DNA of 31,620 nt, taken from positions 1-31,620 of the forward strand of contig DAOVYZ010000002.1 of assembly GCA_030635365.1 (NCBI GenBank), written 5' to 3'. Of this stretch, positions 1 through 8,273 are shown piece after piece. Position 1 is the stretch's first letter; each line of letters opens with the position of its first letter. The translations under genes and the position numbers were made by a program. The DNA comes from Bacteroidales bacterium. Lineage in GTDB: Bacteria > Bacteroidota > Bacteroidia > Bacteroidales > UBA12077. Under the pieces are notes generated by a model, which saw nothing but the letters and a program-made list of their open reading frames with translations, did no database searches and was not told the origin of the DNA.

Positions 1-619
1 GTGGGGGGCAGCATTAAAGGCAACAGAGTTAGGTGCAAAGGTAGTCGCAATTTCAGGCCCTGATGGTTACATATATGACCCTGAAGGAATCTCAGGAGAG
101 AAGATAGATTATATGTTGGAATTGAGAGCAACTAACGATGATATTGTCAAACCATATTCTTATAAGTTTGAAAGTGGTCAGTTTTATGCAGGCAAGAAGC
201 CATGGTAAGAGAAAGTAGATATAGCCTTGCCATGTGCAATACAAAATGAGCTGAATAAAGACGATGCAGAGATACTGGTAAAGAATGGATGCATATGTGT
301 TTCAGAAGGTGCGAATATGCCATGTACACCTGAGGCAATAGAGGTAATTCAACAGAATAAATTGTTGTATGGCCCGGGTAAAGCAGCTAATGCAGGAGGA
401 GTAGCAACATCTGGATTAGAAATGTCACAAAACTCAATGAAATTAAGATGGAGTAGAGAAGAAGTTGAGCAACGATTGCATGAAATAATGCGTAATATTC
501 ATGAGGCATGTGTTAAGTATGGTACAGAAGCAGACGGGCATGTTGATTATGTAAAAGGGGCGAATATTGCAGGTTTCCTAAAAGTAGCAAATGCTATGTT
601 AGATCAAGGAGTTATCTAA
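1..619 (+). pseudogene. Glutamate dehydrogenase, 3' part, with in-frame stop codon
   Basis: Read in frame from base 2, the translation matches the second half of hexameric glutamate dehydrogenase and aligns without gaps to the intact copy at 2153-3493. Shared blocks include a GKKPW segment, DIALPCAIQNELN, SEGANMP, GPGKAANAGGVA, and the C-terminal GANIAGF stretch. A TAA at 206-208 interrupts the frame right after GKKPW, where the intact copy has Glu. The frame is unchanged on both sides, so a single substitution explains it. An ATG at 227 could restart translation but would yield only the last 130 residues, without the nucleotide-binding core. The 5' half lies outside the window. The two copies differ at many positions, including the nucleotide-binding turn (ISGPDG here, VSDSAG there), so they are old paralogs and may differ in coenzyme preference. 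A base-call error at 206 is the alternative to a true pseudogene. Confidence 0.8.
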
Positions 620-660
620 ATTTCATTATTAAAAGATTAAAAATATATATTTTGGTAAGG

Positions 661-690
661 GAGTATCTATTTTTTAGATACTCTTTTTTT
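661..690 (+). terminator. Rho-independent terminator after the first GDH gene
   Basis: GAGTATCTA (661-669) pairs perfectly with TAGATACTC (675-683) across a five-T loop and is followed by seven T. It lies 40 bases after the stop of the broken GDH gene and before dprA, so dprA probably has its own start of transcription. Confidence 0.8.
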
Positions 691-730
691 AATTTTTTGT
701 AATTTCATGTCCTGAAAATTTTACAGGAAT

Positions 731-1855
731 ATGCAAAATGATGATTTGAAATATAAAATAGCTTTAAGCTTAATCCCTAAAGTAGGGCATGTTACTGCAA
801 AGAAGTTGGTATCATATGTTGGTAGTTTTGAGGGGGTATTTAAAGAATCAAAGAAAAACTTATTAAAGATACCGGGAATCGGAAAGATATTAGCTAATTT
901 AATTATAGACTCTAATGTAATACCAATTGCTGAAGAAGAAATAGAATTTATTCAAAAGAAGAAAGTTGTTCCGGTATTTTACCTGGATAAAACTTATCCG
1001 GAAAGGTTAAAGCATTGTGATGATGCCCCAATATTGTTGTATACTTTTGGTAATACTGATTTAAATTTGCGAAAGATACTCAGTGTTGTGGGAACAAGAA
1101 AGGCTACAATCGAAGGGAAAACTTTTTGTGAAAATTTAATAACCGATTTAGCCGATCGTGGACACAATCCTACTATTGTGAGCGGGCTAGCCTATGGGAT
1201 TGATGCTGTGGCGCATAATTCGGCACTAAAAAATAATTTACCGACTATAGCTGTATTAGGCCATGGGCTGGATATTATTTATCCGGCTTCACATAAAAAA
1301 CTTGCTAAAGAAGTAATAAAAAATGGAATGCTAATGACAGATTTTCCAAGCAAATCAATCCGTGATAAAAATAATTTTATTAAAAGAAATAGAATTATAG
1401 CAGGTTTGTCAGATGCAACAATAGTAGTTGAATCGGCAGAAAAAGGAGGTGCCTTGATAACTGCAGATATTGCAAATTCGTATAATCGTGATGTTTTTGC
1501 TGTTCCCGGGAGAATAACTGATATGTATTCTAAAGGATGTAATAATTTGATTAAAACAAACAAGGCTTCTATGCTGACTAAAGTGGAAGATTTAGAGTAT
1601 ATATTGGGCTGGGAACCAAATGATAAAAAGAATAATATAGTGCAAAAAGAATTATTTATTGAGTTAAGTAAAGACGAAAAGAGATTGGTAGATATATTAA
1701 AAGAACAAGATGAATTACCAATCGATTCAATATGTATAAAGGCAGATATGCCAACGAGTAAAGTTTCTCCTATTTTATTAAATTTAGAGTTTATGGGTAT
1801 TGTAAAAACTTTGCCAGGGAAGTTATACAAATTAGTTCATTGCTATGCTTGTTAA
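731..1855 (+). CDS. dprA: DNA-processing protein DprA
   Basis: DprA (Smf) loads RecA onto incoming single-stranded DNA during natural transformation and acts in the cytoplasm. The 374-residue length is normal for the family. Residues about 14-60 look like the N-terminal helix-hairpin-helix region (KIPGIGK). The extended Rossmann core carries the family signatures VGTRKAT (120-126), SGLAYGIDAVAH (151-162), GHGLDIIYP, RNRIIAGLSD (219-228), SAEKGGALITA (235-245) and AVPG (257-260). The last 70 or so residues resemble the winged-helix DprA domain. The gene stands between two GDH copies and has no competence neighbour here. DprA is widespread in non-competent bacteria, so its presence alone does not show transformability. 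The start is the first ATG in frame; I see no strong Shine-Dalgarno, which is usual in this phylum. Confidence 0.95.
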   Translation: MQNDDLKYKIALSLIPKVGHVTAKKLVSYVGSFEGVFKESKKNLLKIPGIGKILANLIIDSNVIPIAEEEIEFIQKKKVVPVFYLDKTYPERLKHCDDAPILLYTFGNTDLNLRKILSVVGTRKATIEGKTFCENLITDLADRGHNPTIVSGLAYGIDAVAHNSALKNNLPTIAVLGHGLDIIYPASHKKLAKEVIKNGMLMTDFPSKSIRDKNNFIKRNRIIAGLSDATIVVESAEKGGALITADIANSYNRDVFAVPGRITDMYSKGCNNLIKTNKASMLTKVEDLEYILGWEPNDKKNNIVQKELFIELSKDEKRLVDILKEQDELPIDSICIKADMPTSKVSPILLNLEFMGIVKTLPGKLYKLVHCYAC

Positions 1856-2152
1856 GTTTCTTAAGGAAAGATTGTTTAGCATAACATGATATTTATAGGA
1901 TTAAGTATAATTTTTTATTGCATTTTTAATTTATTACATATTAATATCCTATTAATGTTTTTAAACATGTTATATTACTTAATCTTTCAAATTCCTTACT
2001 AATTCTAAGGTTTAGGGTGTAATGGAATTTAGAATTAAAGATTCTTTAAATTTTTATTTAATATCGTATTTTCTTTAATTTATTTTTTACATATGTTTGT
2101 TGTCATTAACCATAAATTGTAAACTTTAAAAACTAAAAAAACTAATAAAATT
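1856..2152. other. AT-rich intergenic stretch upstream of gdhA
   Basis: About 300 bases without a credible reading frame. It is strongly AT-rich. The only clear element is a -7-type box near its right end; no convincing terminator for dprA is visible. Confidence 0.6.
2092..2099 (+). promoter_or_regulatory. Candidate -7 promoter box for gdhA
   Basis: TATGTTTG fits the Bacteroidetes -7 consensus TAnnTTTG. It lies about 54 bases before the gdhA start, a normal leader length. A good -33 TTTG is not seen, so confidence is limited. Confidence 0.4.
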
Positions 2153-3493
2153 ATGGATCCACGTGTAGAAAAATTTATGGCTCAGATTGTTGCCAAAAAT
2201 GCTAATGAAAAAGAGTTTCATCAAGCAGTTCAGGAAGTAGCTGAATCTCTTATTCCTTATATTGAGGAAAATCCAAAGTACAAACATGCAAAAGTTCTTG
2301 AAAGAATAGCTGAACCAGAAAGAGTAATTCTTTTTAGAGTTCCCTGGATAGATGATAAAGGTGAAATTCAGATTAATAAAGGGTATCGTATTGAAATGAA
2401 TAGTGCAATAGGTCCATACAAAGGAGGATTAAGATTTCACCCTACAGTAAACTTAAGTATACTTAAGTTTTTGGCCTTTGAACAAGTTTTAAAAAATAGT
2501 TTAACTACACTACCTATGGGTGGTGGTAAAGGAGGTTCTGATTTTGATCCTAAAGGAAAATCTGATAATGAAGTAATGCGTTTTTGTCAAAGTTTTATGA
2601 CTGAACTTTGTAAGCATATTGGTGCAAACACTGATATACCTGCTGGTGACATTGGAGTTGGTGGACGCGAAATTGGTTACATGTTTGGCCAGTATAAGCG
2701 TATCAGAAACGAGTTTGTTGGTGTTCTTACCGGTAAAGGCAGACAATACGGAGGTAGTTTAATTCGTCCTGAAGCTACCGGTTATGGTGCTGTATATTTT
2801 GCTGAAGAAATGTTAAAAACCAGAGGTGATAGCTTTAAGGGTAAGATTGTTACAGTTTCTGGTTCTGGTAATGTGGCTCAGTTTGCGACCGAAAAAGTTA
2901 ATCAATTAGGTGGTAAGGTAGTTACTGTATCTGATTCTGCAGGATTTATTCATGATCCAAACGGAATTGATGCTGAAAAATTAGCATACGTAATGGAACT
3001 TAAAAATGTTAAGCGTGGCCGTATTAAGGAATATGCTGACAAGTATGGTTGTGAGTATTATGAAGGCAAACGTCCATGGGAAATTAAATGTGATGTTGCT
3101 CTTCCTTGTGCTACACAAAACGAACTTAATGAAGAAGAGGCAAAAACTTTGATTGCAAATGGATGTTTCGTAGTTTCTGAAGGGGCTAATATGCCATCTA
3201 CTCCTGAAGCAGTTGAATTATATATCAAACATAAAATTCTTTATGGGCCTGGTAAAGCTGCTAATGCTGGTGGTGTTGCAGTATCAGGTCTTGAAATGTC
3301 ACAAAATAGCTTACGTTTAAGCTGGACAAGAGAAGAAGTTGATCAAAGATTACATCAGATTATGAAAGATATCCATGCTACATGCGAAACGTATGGTAAG
3401 GAATCTGATGGCTTTATTAACTATGTTAATGGTGCAAATATTGGTGGATTTGTTAAAGTTGCTGAAGCAATGTTGGCTCAGGGAGCTGTATAA
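2153..3493 (+). CDS. gdhA: Glutamate dehydrogenase (probably NADP-dependent)
   Basis: Catalyses reversible reductive amination of 2-oxoglutarate to glutamate, linking ammonia assimilation to central carbon flow in the cytoplasm. The 446 residues fit the hexameric small-subunit class. The substrate pocket is visible as IGPYKGGLRFHP (about 86-97) and PMGGGKGGSDFDPKGK (121-136), with catalytic Lys126. DIPAGDIGVG (161-170) holds the catalytic Asp (about 166). The dinucleotide fold shows GSGNVA (237-242), followed by VSDS (259-262) at the end of the second beta strand, more like NADP enzymes; this specificity is inferred. It is a full-length paralog of the broken GDH at the window's left edge and is bounded by a candidate promoter and a strong terminator, so it is probably monocistronic. 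Confidence 0.96.
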   Translation: MDPRVEKFMAQIVAKNANEKEFHQAVQEVAESLIPYIEENPKYKHAKVLERIAEPERVILFRVPWIDDKGEIQINKGYRIEMNSAIGPYKGGLRFHPTVNLSILKFLAFEQVLKNSLTTLPMGGGKGGSDFDPKGKSDNEVMRFCQSFMTELCKHIGANTDIPAGDIGVGGREIGYMFGQYKRIRNEFVGVLTGKGRQYGGSLIRPEATGYGAVYFAEEMLKTRGDSFKGKIVTVSGSGNVAQFATEKVNQLGGKVVTVSDSAGFIHDPNGIDAEKLAYVMELKNVKRGRIKEYADKYGCEYYEGKRPWEIKCDVALPCATQNELNEEEAKTLIANGCFVVSEGANMPSTPEAVELYIKHKILYGPGKAANAGGVAVSGLEMSQNSLRLSWTREEVDQRLHQIMKDIHATCETYGKESDGFINYVNGANIGGFVKVAEAMLAQGAV

Positions 3494-3520
3494 TCTACCT
3501 AAATATATTATATAATATTG

Positions 3521-3547
3521 AAAGAGGCGATATTCGCCTCTTTTTTT
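3521..3547 (+). terminator. Rho-independent terminator of gdhA
   Basis: GAGGCGA (3524-3530) and TCGCCTC (3534-3540) form a perfect stem with a TAT loop. The stem is extended by an AAA/TTT step and followed by seven T, 30 bases after the gdhA stop. Confidence 0.9.
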
Positions 3548-3611
3548 GTTAGGGTAAAAAAGAAAATGTTAATCATTATTTAACCGGCATAAGAAATCAT
3601 TAAGATTTTTT

Positions 3612-3619
3612 TATGTTTG
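3612..3619 (+). promoter_or_regulatory. -7 box overlapping the first possible tatD start
   Basis: TATGTTTG matches TAnnTTTG and directly follows the gdhA terminator. Transcription would start near 3624-3627. The ATG at 3613 lies inside this box, so translation must start at 3625 or 3631, with almost no leader. Confidence 0.5.
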
Positions 3620-3630
3620 CATATATGGAT

Positions 3631-4398
3631 ATGAAATTTATTGATACACATACACATCTTTTTTTACCTGAGTTTGATTCGGATCGTAATCAGGTTATTT
3701 CAAATGCGAAATCAGTTGGGGTTGAGAAAATTTTACTTCCTAATGTTGATAGTTCAACAATATCTAACCTGTTTAAGTTAGCTGATAAATATCCGGATTA
3801 TTGTTTCCCGATGATTGGATTGCATCCAACATCTGTTAAGCCTAATTTTAGAAATGAACTAAATCAGATAGAAAAATGGTTGAAAGAAAGGAAATTTTGT
3901 GCTATTGGAGAAATAGGTATAGACCTATACTGGGATAAAGCATATAAAGAGCAGCAAGAAGAAGCTTTTCGATATCAAATTGATTTGGCAAAAAAATATG
4001 ATTTACCAATAATAATCCATGCCCGGGAATCTTTTGATGAAATTTTTGATATAATTGATGATGTTATTGATGAACGGCTATATGGTGTTTTTCATGCATT
4101 CACAGGAGATGAAAAACAAGCTGAAAAGATAGTTGAATGGGGATTTAAAATTGGAATAGGGGGGATAGTTACTTTTAAAAATTCAGGATTAGGAAATGTG
4201 GTTAAGAATATTGATATTCATCACATCGTTTTAGAAACAGATTCCCCATATTTGGCACCTGTTCCAAAAAGAGGAAAAAGAAACGAAAGTGCGAATATTA
4301 TTTATATAGCTCAAAAAATAGCAGAGGTTAAAGATATGTCATTGCAACAAGTTGCTCAAATAACAACTCACAATGCAAAGCAACTATTTAAGTTGTAA
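3631..4398 (+). CDS. tatD: TatD-family metal-dependent deoxyribonuclease/hydrolase
   Basis: TatD enzymes are cytoplasmic metal-dependent TIM-barrel hydrolases with 3'-5' exonuclease activity on DNA and RNA, implicated in repair and nucleic acid turnover. Family residues are visible in order: FIDTHTHL at the N terminus (HxH metal ligands), GEIGIDLYWD (bridging Glu), IIHARES, FHAFTGD, and ETDSPYLAP near the C terminus. I place the start at 3631 (MKFIDTHTHL, 255 residues), because family members begin a few residues before FIDTHTH and because the ATG at 3613 lies in a promoter-like box. The ATG at 3625 is the alternative. The asparaginase gene begins seven bases after the stop, so the two are probably co-transcribed. 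The exact substrate cannot be told from sequence. Confidence 0.9.
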   Translation: MKFIDTHTHLFLPEFDSDRNQVISNAKSVGVEKILLPNVDSSTISNLFKLADKYPDYCFPMIGLHPTSVKPNFRNELNQIEKWLKERKFCAIGEIGIDLYWDKAYKEQQEEAFRYQIDLAKKYDLPIIIHARESFDEIFDIIDDVIDERLYGVFHAFTGDEKQAEKIVEWGFKIGIGGIVTFKNSGLGNVVKNIDIHHIVLETDSPYLAPVPKRGKRNESANIIYIAQKIAEVKDMSLQQVAQITTHNAKQLFKL

Positions 4399-4405
4399 AA
4401 GAATT

Positions 4406-5443
4406 ATGGGGAGAGAAAAAATAAAATCAATATTAATTATCTATACAGGTGGTACAATTGGAATGATAAAGGATCCTGAAACGGGTGTTTTGGCTCCATT
4501 TGATTTTGATCAGATTCTTAATGAGGTACCGGAATTGAAAAGATTTGGTTTCAATTTATCAACTATCTCTTTTTCTCCTATTATTGATTCATCAAATTTA
4601 AAACCGGAAGTATGGATTGAATTGGTAAAGATAATCAAAGAAAATTATCAAAAGTTTGATGGCTTTGTGATTTTACATGGAACGGATACAATGGCATACT
4701 CCGCTTCCGCTTTAAGTTTTATGCTTGAGAATCTGGAGAAATCCGTTGTATTTACAGGATCACAATTACCTATAGGAACGCTTCGTACAGATGGTAAGGA
4801 AAATTTAATTTCTGCAATTGAAATAGCTGCTACTGAAAAAAATGGACAGCCCATGGTTCCTGAGGTTTGTGTTTTTTTTGAGAATAAATTGTTAAGAGGT
4901 AATAGAACTACAAAATATAATTCTGAACATTTTAATGCTTTCGAATCTCCGAATTATCCAAATTTAGCAGATGCCGGGATTAGCTTAAAATATAATTACA
5001 GTGCGATACACTACTCAACAGTAAAAAAAGATTTAATTATTCATACCAAGCTAAATACTAATATTGCAGTACTTAAAATATTTCCTGGGATTAGTAAAGA
5101 GATATTACATACAATATTAAATATTAAAGATGTTAGAGCAATTATATTAGAGACGTATGGGGCAGGAAATGCTTTGACTGAAAAGTGGTTTTTAGATGAG
5201 ATTAAACAAGCTACAGGTCAGGATAAAATCTTGTTAAATGTAACACAGTGCTTAGCTGGAAGCGTTGATATGACTAAGTATGAAACCGGAGATGCATTGT
5301 TAAGAGCAGGAGTTATCAGTGGTTATGATATTACAACAGAAGCAGCAGTTGCAAAGTTAATGTACATATTAGGCAAAAAATTGATTTTGAATGATACTAA
5401 ATTGATGATAAATCAATCAATAAGTGGTGAAATAACAAAATAA
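4406..5443 (+). CDS. ansA: Type I L-asparaginase
   Basis: Hydrolyses asparagine to aspartate and ammonia. The two catalytic triads are visible: TGGTIGM (14-20, Thr14 nucleophile) and HGTDTMAYSASALSF (91-105, Thr93/Asp94), with the partner Lys in FENKLLRGNRTTK (about 161). These positions match the cytoplasmic E. coli AnsA-type enzyme closely, and there is no signal peptide. I chose the ATG at 4406, giving 345 residues. A more upstream in-frame ATG at 4373 would overlap tatD by 26 bases and add a sequence foreign to the family. It follows tatD by seven bases, so translation may be coupled. GDH just upstream also handles ammonia, but nothing shows a shared regulator. Confidence 0.92.
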   Translation: MGREKIKSILIIYTGGTIGMIKDPETGVLAPFDFDQILNEVPELKRFGFNLSTISFSPIIDSSNLKPEVWIELVKIIKENYQKFDGFVILHGTDTMAYSASALSFMLENLEKSVVFTGSQLPIGTLRTDGKENLISAIEIAATEKNGQPMVPEVCVFFENKLLRGNRTTKYNSEHFNAFESPNYPNLADAGISLKYNYSAIHYSTVKKDLIIHTKLNTNIAVLKIFPGISKEILHTILNIKDVRAIILETYGAGNALTEKWFLDEIKQATGQDKILLNVTQCLAGSVDMTKYETGDALLRAGVISGYDITTEAAVAKLMYILGKKLILNDTKLMINQSISGEITK

Positions 5444-5504
5444 ATTATATGTTTTTAACTATTTTTTTGTATTTTGTGCCCTTAAATTCGGGGGTATGGC
5501 TACT

Positions 5505-5592
5505 GGAGAAATGGCCGAGTGGTCGAAGGCGCACGCCTGGAAAGTGTGTATACCTCACAAGGGTATCGGGGGTTCGAATCCCTCTTTCTCCG
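5505..5592 (+). tRNA. tRNA-Ser (anticodon GGA)
   Basis: Acceptor arms GGAGAAA (5505-5511) and TTTCTCC (5585-5591) pair fully, with discriminator G at 5592. The anticodon arm CACGC-CTGGAAA-GTGTG gives anticodon GGA. A long variable arm typical of class II tRNA-Ser follows, then the T arm with GGTTCGAATCC. The 3' CCA is not encoded. It reads UCC and UCU serine codons. Confidence 0.97.
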
Positions 5593-5670
5593 CAATAATT
5601 TTAATTTACTGAAAAAATTGATAATTTTACAAATATAATAATCGTTAATAATTTAAACAGAAAACAAACC

Positions 5671-6504
5671 ATGAAAAAATTATTTGCATTTATAGCAGTT
5701 TTTGGGATGCTTTTATTAGGAGCATCATTTTACACAGTTGCTCAGGAAGAAACAACTGAAGAAACGGCTGTTGAACAAGCTGATACTGTGGAAATGGAAG
5801 AAGCAATGGAAGAAGAACAGGTAACTGAAGAAGCGACTGAAGATGTTGCTGCGAATGTTGAAGAAGGTGATACATTGCACAAACAAATTAAAGTTAAATT
5901 TATTGAAGGTGGACCTGGATTTATGGGTATTGTACTTCTTTGTTTAATTTTAGGTTTAGCAATAGCAATTGAAAGGATTATTTATTTGAATTTAGCAACT
6001 ACAAATACAACCAAACTTCTTAATAGTGTTGAAGATGCTTTGGCGCAGGGTGGTGTTGAAGCTGCAAAAGAAGTTTGTAGAAATACTAAAGGCCCTGTTG
6101 CTAGTATTTTCTATCAGGGGTTAGACCGAACGGACGAAGGAATAGAAGTAGTTGAAAAATCAGTTGTATCTTATGGTAGTGTTCAAATGGGATTATTAGA
6201 AAAAGGTATAACCTGGATTTCATTATTCATTGCTACTGCGCCAATGTTAGGTTTCATGGGTACGGTAATTGGTATGATTGATGCATTTGATTCAATTGAA
6301 GCTGCCGGTGATGTATCTCCATCGTTAGTTGCCGGAGGTATTAAGGTTGCCTTGATTACAACTGTATCCGGTTTGATCGTTGCAGTTATCTTGCAGGTAT
6401 TTTATAATTATATTGTGTCAAAAATTGATAGTATTGTAAATGATATGGAAGATGCTTCAATTTCTCTTATAGATATATTAGTAAAATACAATCTTAAAAA
6501 ATAA
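5671..6504 (+). CDS. exbB: MotA/TolQ/ExbB proton-channel family protein with signal peptide
   Basis: ExbB forms the inner-membrane proton channel that, with ExbD and TonB, powers outer-membrane receptors. Residues 1-25 look like a cleavable signal peptide (MKKLFAFIAVFGMLLLGASF...AQ). A strongly acidic periplasmic stretch of Glu-rich repeats follows (about 26-68). The channel domain has one membrane segment near 82-108 (GIVLLCLILGLAIAIERI) and two later ones (SLFIATAPMLGFMGTVIGMI and VALITTVSGLIVAVILQVFYNYI) with the MLGFMGTVIGM signature. Classical E. coli ExbB lacks the signal peptide and acidic extension, but this form is common in Bacteroidetes. It is the first gene of a four-gene cluster ending in a strong terminator. 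The partner TonB is not in the window. MotA-type gliding functions are an alternative but less likely next to two ExbD genes. Confidence 0.9.
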   Translation: MKKLFAFIAVFGMLLLGASFYTVAQEETTEETAVEQADTVEMEEAMEEEQVTEEATEDVAANVEEGDTLHKQIKVKFIEGGPGFMGIVLLCLILGLAIAIERIIYLNLATTNTTKLLNSVEDALAQGGVEAAKEVCRNTKGPVASIFYQGLDRTDEGIEVVEKSVVSYGSVQMGLLEKGITWISLFIATAPMLGFMGTVIGMIDAFDSIEAAGDVSPSLVAGGIKVALITTVSGLIVAVILQVFYNYIVSKIDSIVNDMEDASISLIDILVKYNLKK

Positions 6505-6510
6505 TACATT

Positions 6511-6969
6511 ATGAGTAAAATACTAAGGATCATATTAATTGTCCTTTTTGCCATTTCTGCATTATTACTTTTAATTTATTATGCAGGAGGTAAAGATACA
6601 ATTACACTAGGTACAAACCAGAAAGTAGAGACCTACCCAAGATTTACGGATATTTTTATTCTATGGGCATATATACTTACAGGCATTGCGGTTGGATTAA
6701 CATTTGTTTTATCAATACTTCAGATGATTACGAATCCCCAAAAAGCTAAAAAGGGATTGTTAGGAATCCTGGGCTTAGTAGTTGTGTTAGCTATTGCGTA
6801 TGTTATGGCATCAGGTGAAGTATTAGGAATAAAAAACCCTGAATTGGTAAAATATGACGTTCCTTCAACATTGAAATATGCAGGAACACTCATTAAATCA
6901 ATATATATATTGACTGCACTTACGGTATTGTCAATGGTATATACTGGAGTAGCTAAAATGTTCAAGTAA
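6511..6969 (+). CDS. Membrane protein of the ExbB/ExbD cluster, unknown function
   Basis: A 152-residue protein with four probable membrane segments: about 5-24 (ILRIILIVLFAISALLLLIYY), 46-70 (DIFILWAYILTGIAVGLTFVLSIL), 83-100 (LLGILGLVVVLAIAYVMA) and 127-148. It starts seven bases after exbB and 60 bases before the first exbD. A protein of this type in this position is a recurring feature of Bacteroidetes exb loci as I know them. That suggests an accessory subunit or assembly factor of the motor, but I cannot name a biochemical role. No catalytic motif is seen. Confidence 0.8.
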   Translation: MSKILRIILIVLFAISALLLLIYYAGGKDTITLGTNQKVETYPRFTDIFILWAYILTGIAVGLTFVLSILQMITNPQKAKKGLLGILGLVVVLAIAYVMASGEVLGIKNPELVKYDVPSTLKYAGTLIKSIYILTALTVLSMVYTGVAKMFK

Positions 6970-7029
6970 ATTAATAGCTAAAAGTACATATGTGCTATAG
7001 CTTGTTTTTAATTTAAAAAAATTAAGACT

Positions 7030-7605
7030 ATGTCAAAAAGAACTAGTGGACAATTTAGCGCAGCATCCATGGCGGATATTGCATTCTTATTACTCATATT
7101 TTTTCTTGTTGCTACAACAATGGATATAGATACTGGTTTATCCAGGCAGTTGTCCCCATATGATCCGGATCAAGAGGAAAATGATGACAAGATAAAAGAA
7201 CGTAATGTTTACGTTGTATTAATTAATTCAAATGATCAACTTTTGGTAGAAGGTAGGTCAATGGATATTCGCAGGCTTAGTGAAAAGGCAAAAGAATTTC
7301 TTGTGAATCCTGAAAATAAGGATAATTTACCGGAAAAGACACCTAAGGAAATTCCTTTTTTTGGTGAGGTAATGGTTTCGAAAGGAATTATTTCCTTACA
7401 GAATGACCGGGGAACTTCTTATGGGATGTATATTAAAGTGCAAAATGAATTAATTGCTGCATACAACGAAGTAAGGGAAGATGTGTCTATGCAAAAATTC
7501 GGGAAGCACTATGAAGATTTACCTAAAGATAAGCAGGATGCTGTAAAAGTTTATATTCCTCAGTTTCTTTCTGAAGCTGAACCTAGAAATATTGGAGGAA
7601 ATTAA
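7030..7605 (+). CDS. exbD: Biopolymer transport protein ExbD (first copy)
   Basis: ExbD is the single-span partner of ExbB; an Asp in its membrane helix takes part in proton flow. Here the helix is SMADIAFLLLIFFLVATTM (about 13-32), with the conserved Asp at about residue 16, followed by a periplasmic domain of some 150 residues. This domain is longer than in E. coli ExbD (141 residues in total), as is usual for Bacteroidetes. The C terminus overlaps the ribosome binding site of the next exbD gene, so the pair is likely translationally coupled. Confidence 0.92.
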   Translation: MSKRTSGQFSAASMADIAFLLLIFFLVATTMDIDTGLSRQLSPYDPDQEENDDKIKERNVYVVLINSNDQLLVEGRSMDIRRLSEKAKEFLVNPENKDNLPEKTPKEIPFFGEVMVSKGIISLQNDRGTSYGMYIKVQNELIAAYNEVREDVSMQKFGKHYEDLPKDKQDAVKVYIPQFLSEAEPRNIGGN

Positions 7606-7606
7606 A

Positions 7607-8080
7607 ATGGCTAAATTCAAACGAAAAGGAAAAGGTGGAGTACCTGAAGTTTCAACAGCTTCATTACCAGATATCGTTTTTATGTTGTTGTTCTTTTTTA
7701 TGGTAAGTACTGTAATGAGAGAAACAACTTTAATGATTGATCAAACATTACCGGGTGCTACTGAAGTGAAGAAAATGGAAAGAAAATCATTGGTAAGTTA
7801 TATTAATATAGGTAAACCAAAAAGTACACTTCAATCAAAGTATGGTACCGAACCCAGAATTCAGTTAAATGATGCATTTGCAAAGGTGCATGAAATACGT
7901 GATTATGTGACAGCGGAGAGAGAAAAGATGGATGAAAAAGAACGTCCCTTAATGACGGTTTCTCTAAAAGTTGATGACAAAACCAAGATGGGAATAGTTG
8001 TTGATGTAAAACAGGAATTGCGTAAGGCAAGTGCCTTAAAAATTAATTATTCTACCAGAAAAGTTGAAACTATTGAATAA
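7607..8080 (+). CDS. exbD: Biopolymer transport protein ExbD (second copy)
   Basis: Second ExbD-type protein, 157 residues from the chosen start. The membrane helix SLPDIVFMLLFFFMVSTVM (about 19-37) keeps the key Asp. The periplasmic part begins with LMIDQTLPGATE, the usual sequence after the helix, and ends in a compact domain. I place the start at the ATG at 7607: it follows the previous stop by one base and has a GGAGG ribosome binding site (7594-7598) eight bases upstream. A TTG at 7592 in the same frame would sit before that site and is unlikely. The two ExbD proteins are quite different in sequence, which suggests a heteromeric motor rather than a recent duplication. Confidence 0.93.
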   Translation: MAKFKRKGKGGVPEVSTASLPDIVFMLLFFFMVSTVMRETTLMIDQTLPGATEVKKMERKSLVSYINIGKPKSTLQSKYGTEPRIQLNDAFAKVHEIRDYVTAEREKMDEKERPLMTVSLKVDDKTKMGIVVDVKQELRKASALKINYSTRKVETIE

Positions 8081-8100
8081 AATATAGTTAATTGTATTTA

Positions 8101-8132
8101 AAAGGGAGGTGAAATAAACACCTCCTTTTTTT
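8101..8132 (+). terminator. Rho-independent terminator of the exb cluster
   Basis: GGAGGTG (8105-8111) pairs perfectly with CACCTCC (8119-8125). The A-rich left side and a run of seven T on the right complete it. It lies 20 bases after the second exbD stop. Confidence 0.9.
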
Positions 8133-8248
8133 ATTTCCGGGCATTTTTAGAGCCTAAAAAGGTAAAGATTTTTCAATAAAAGCTATATTTGTATTAATTA
8201 TCTTAGTATATTAAGAAATAATTTTTTATCAAAGCTGGAAGTAATTTC

Positions 8249-8256
8249 TAACTTTG
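8249..8256 (+). promoter_or_regulatory. -7 promoter box for the small secreted protein
   Basis: TAACTTTG matches TAnnTTTG and is followed by GCATTTAA, a typical context in Bacteroidetes promoters. It lies 18 bases before the start codon of the next gene. No clear -33 element is seen. Confidence 0.5.
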
Positions 8257-8273
8257 CATTTAATTTTCGGATT

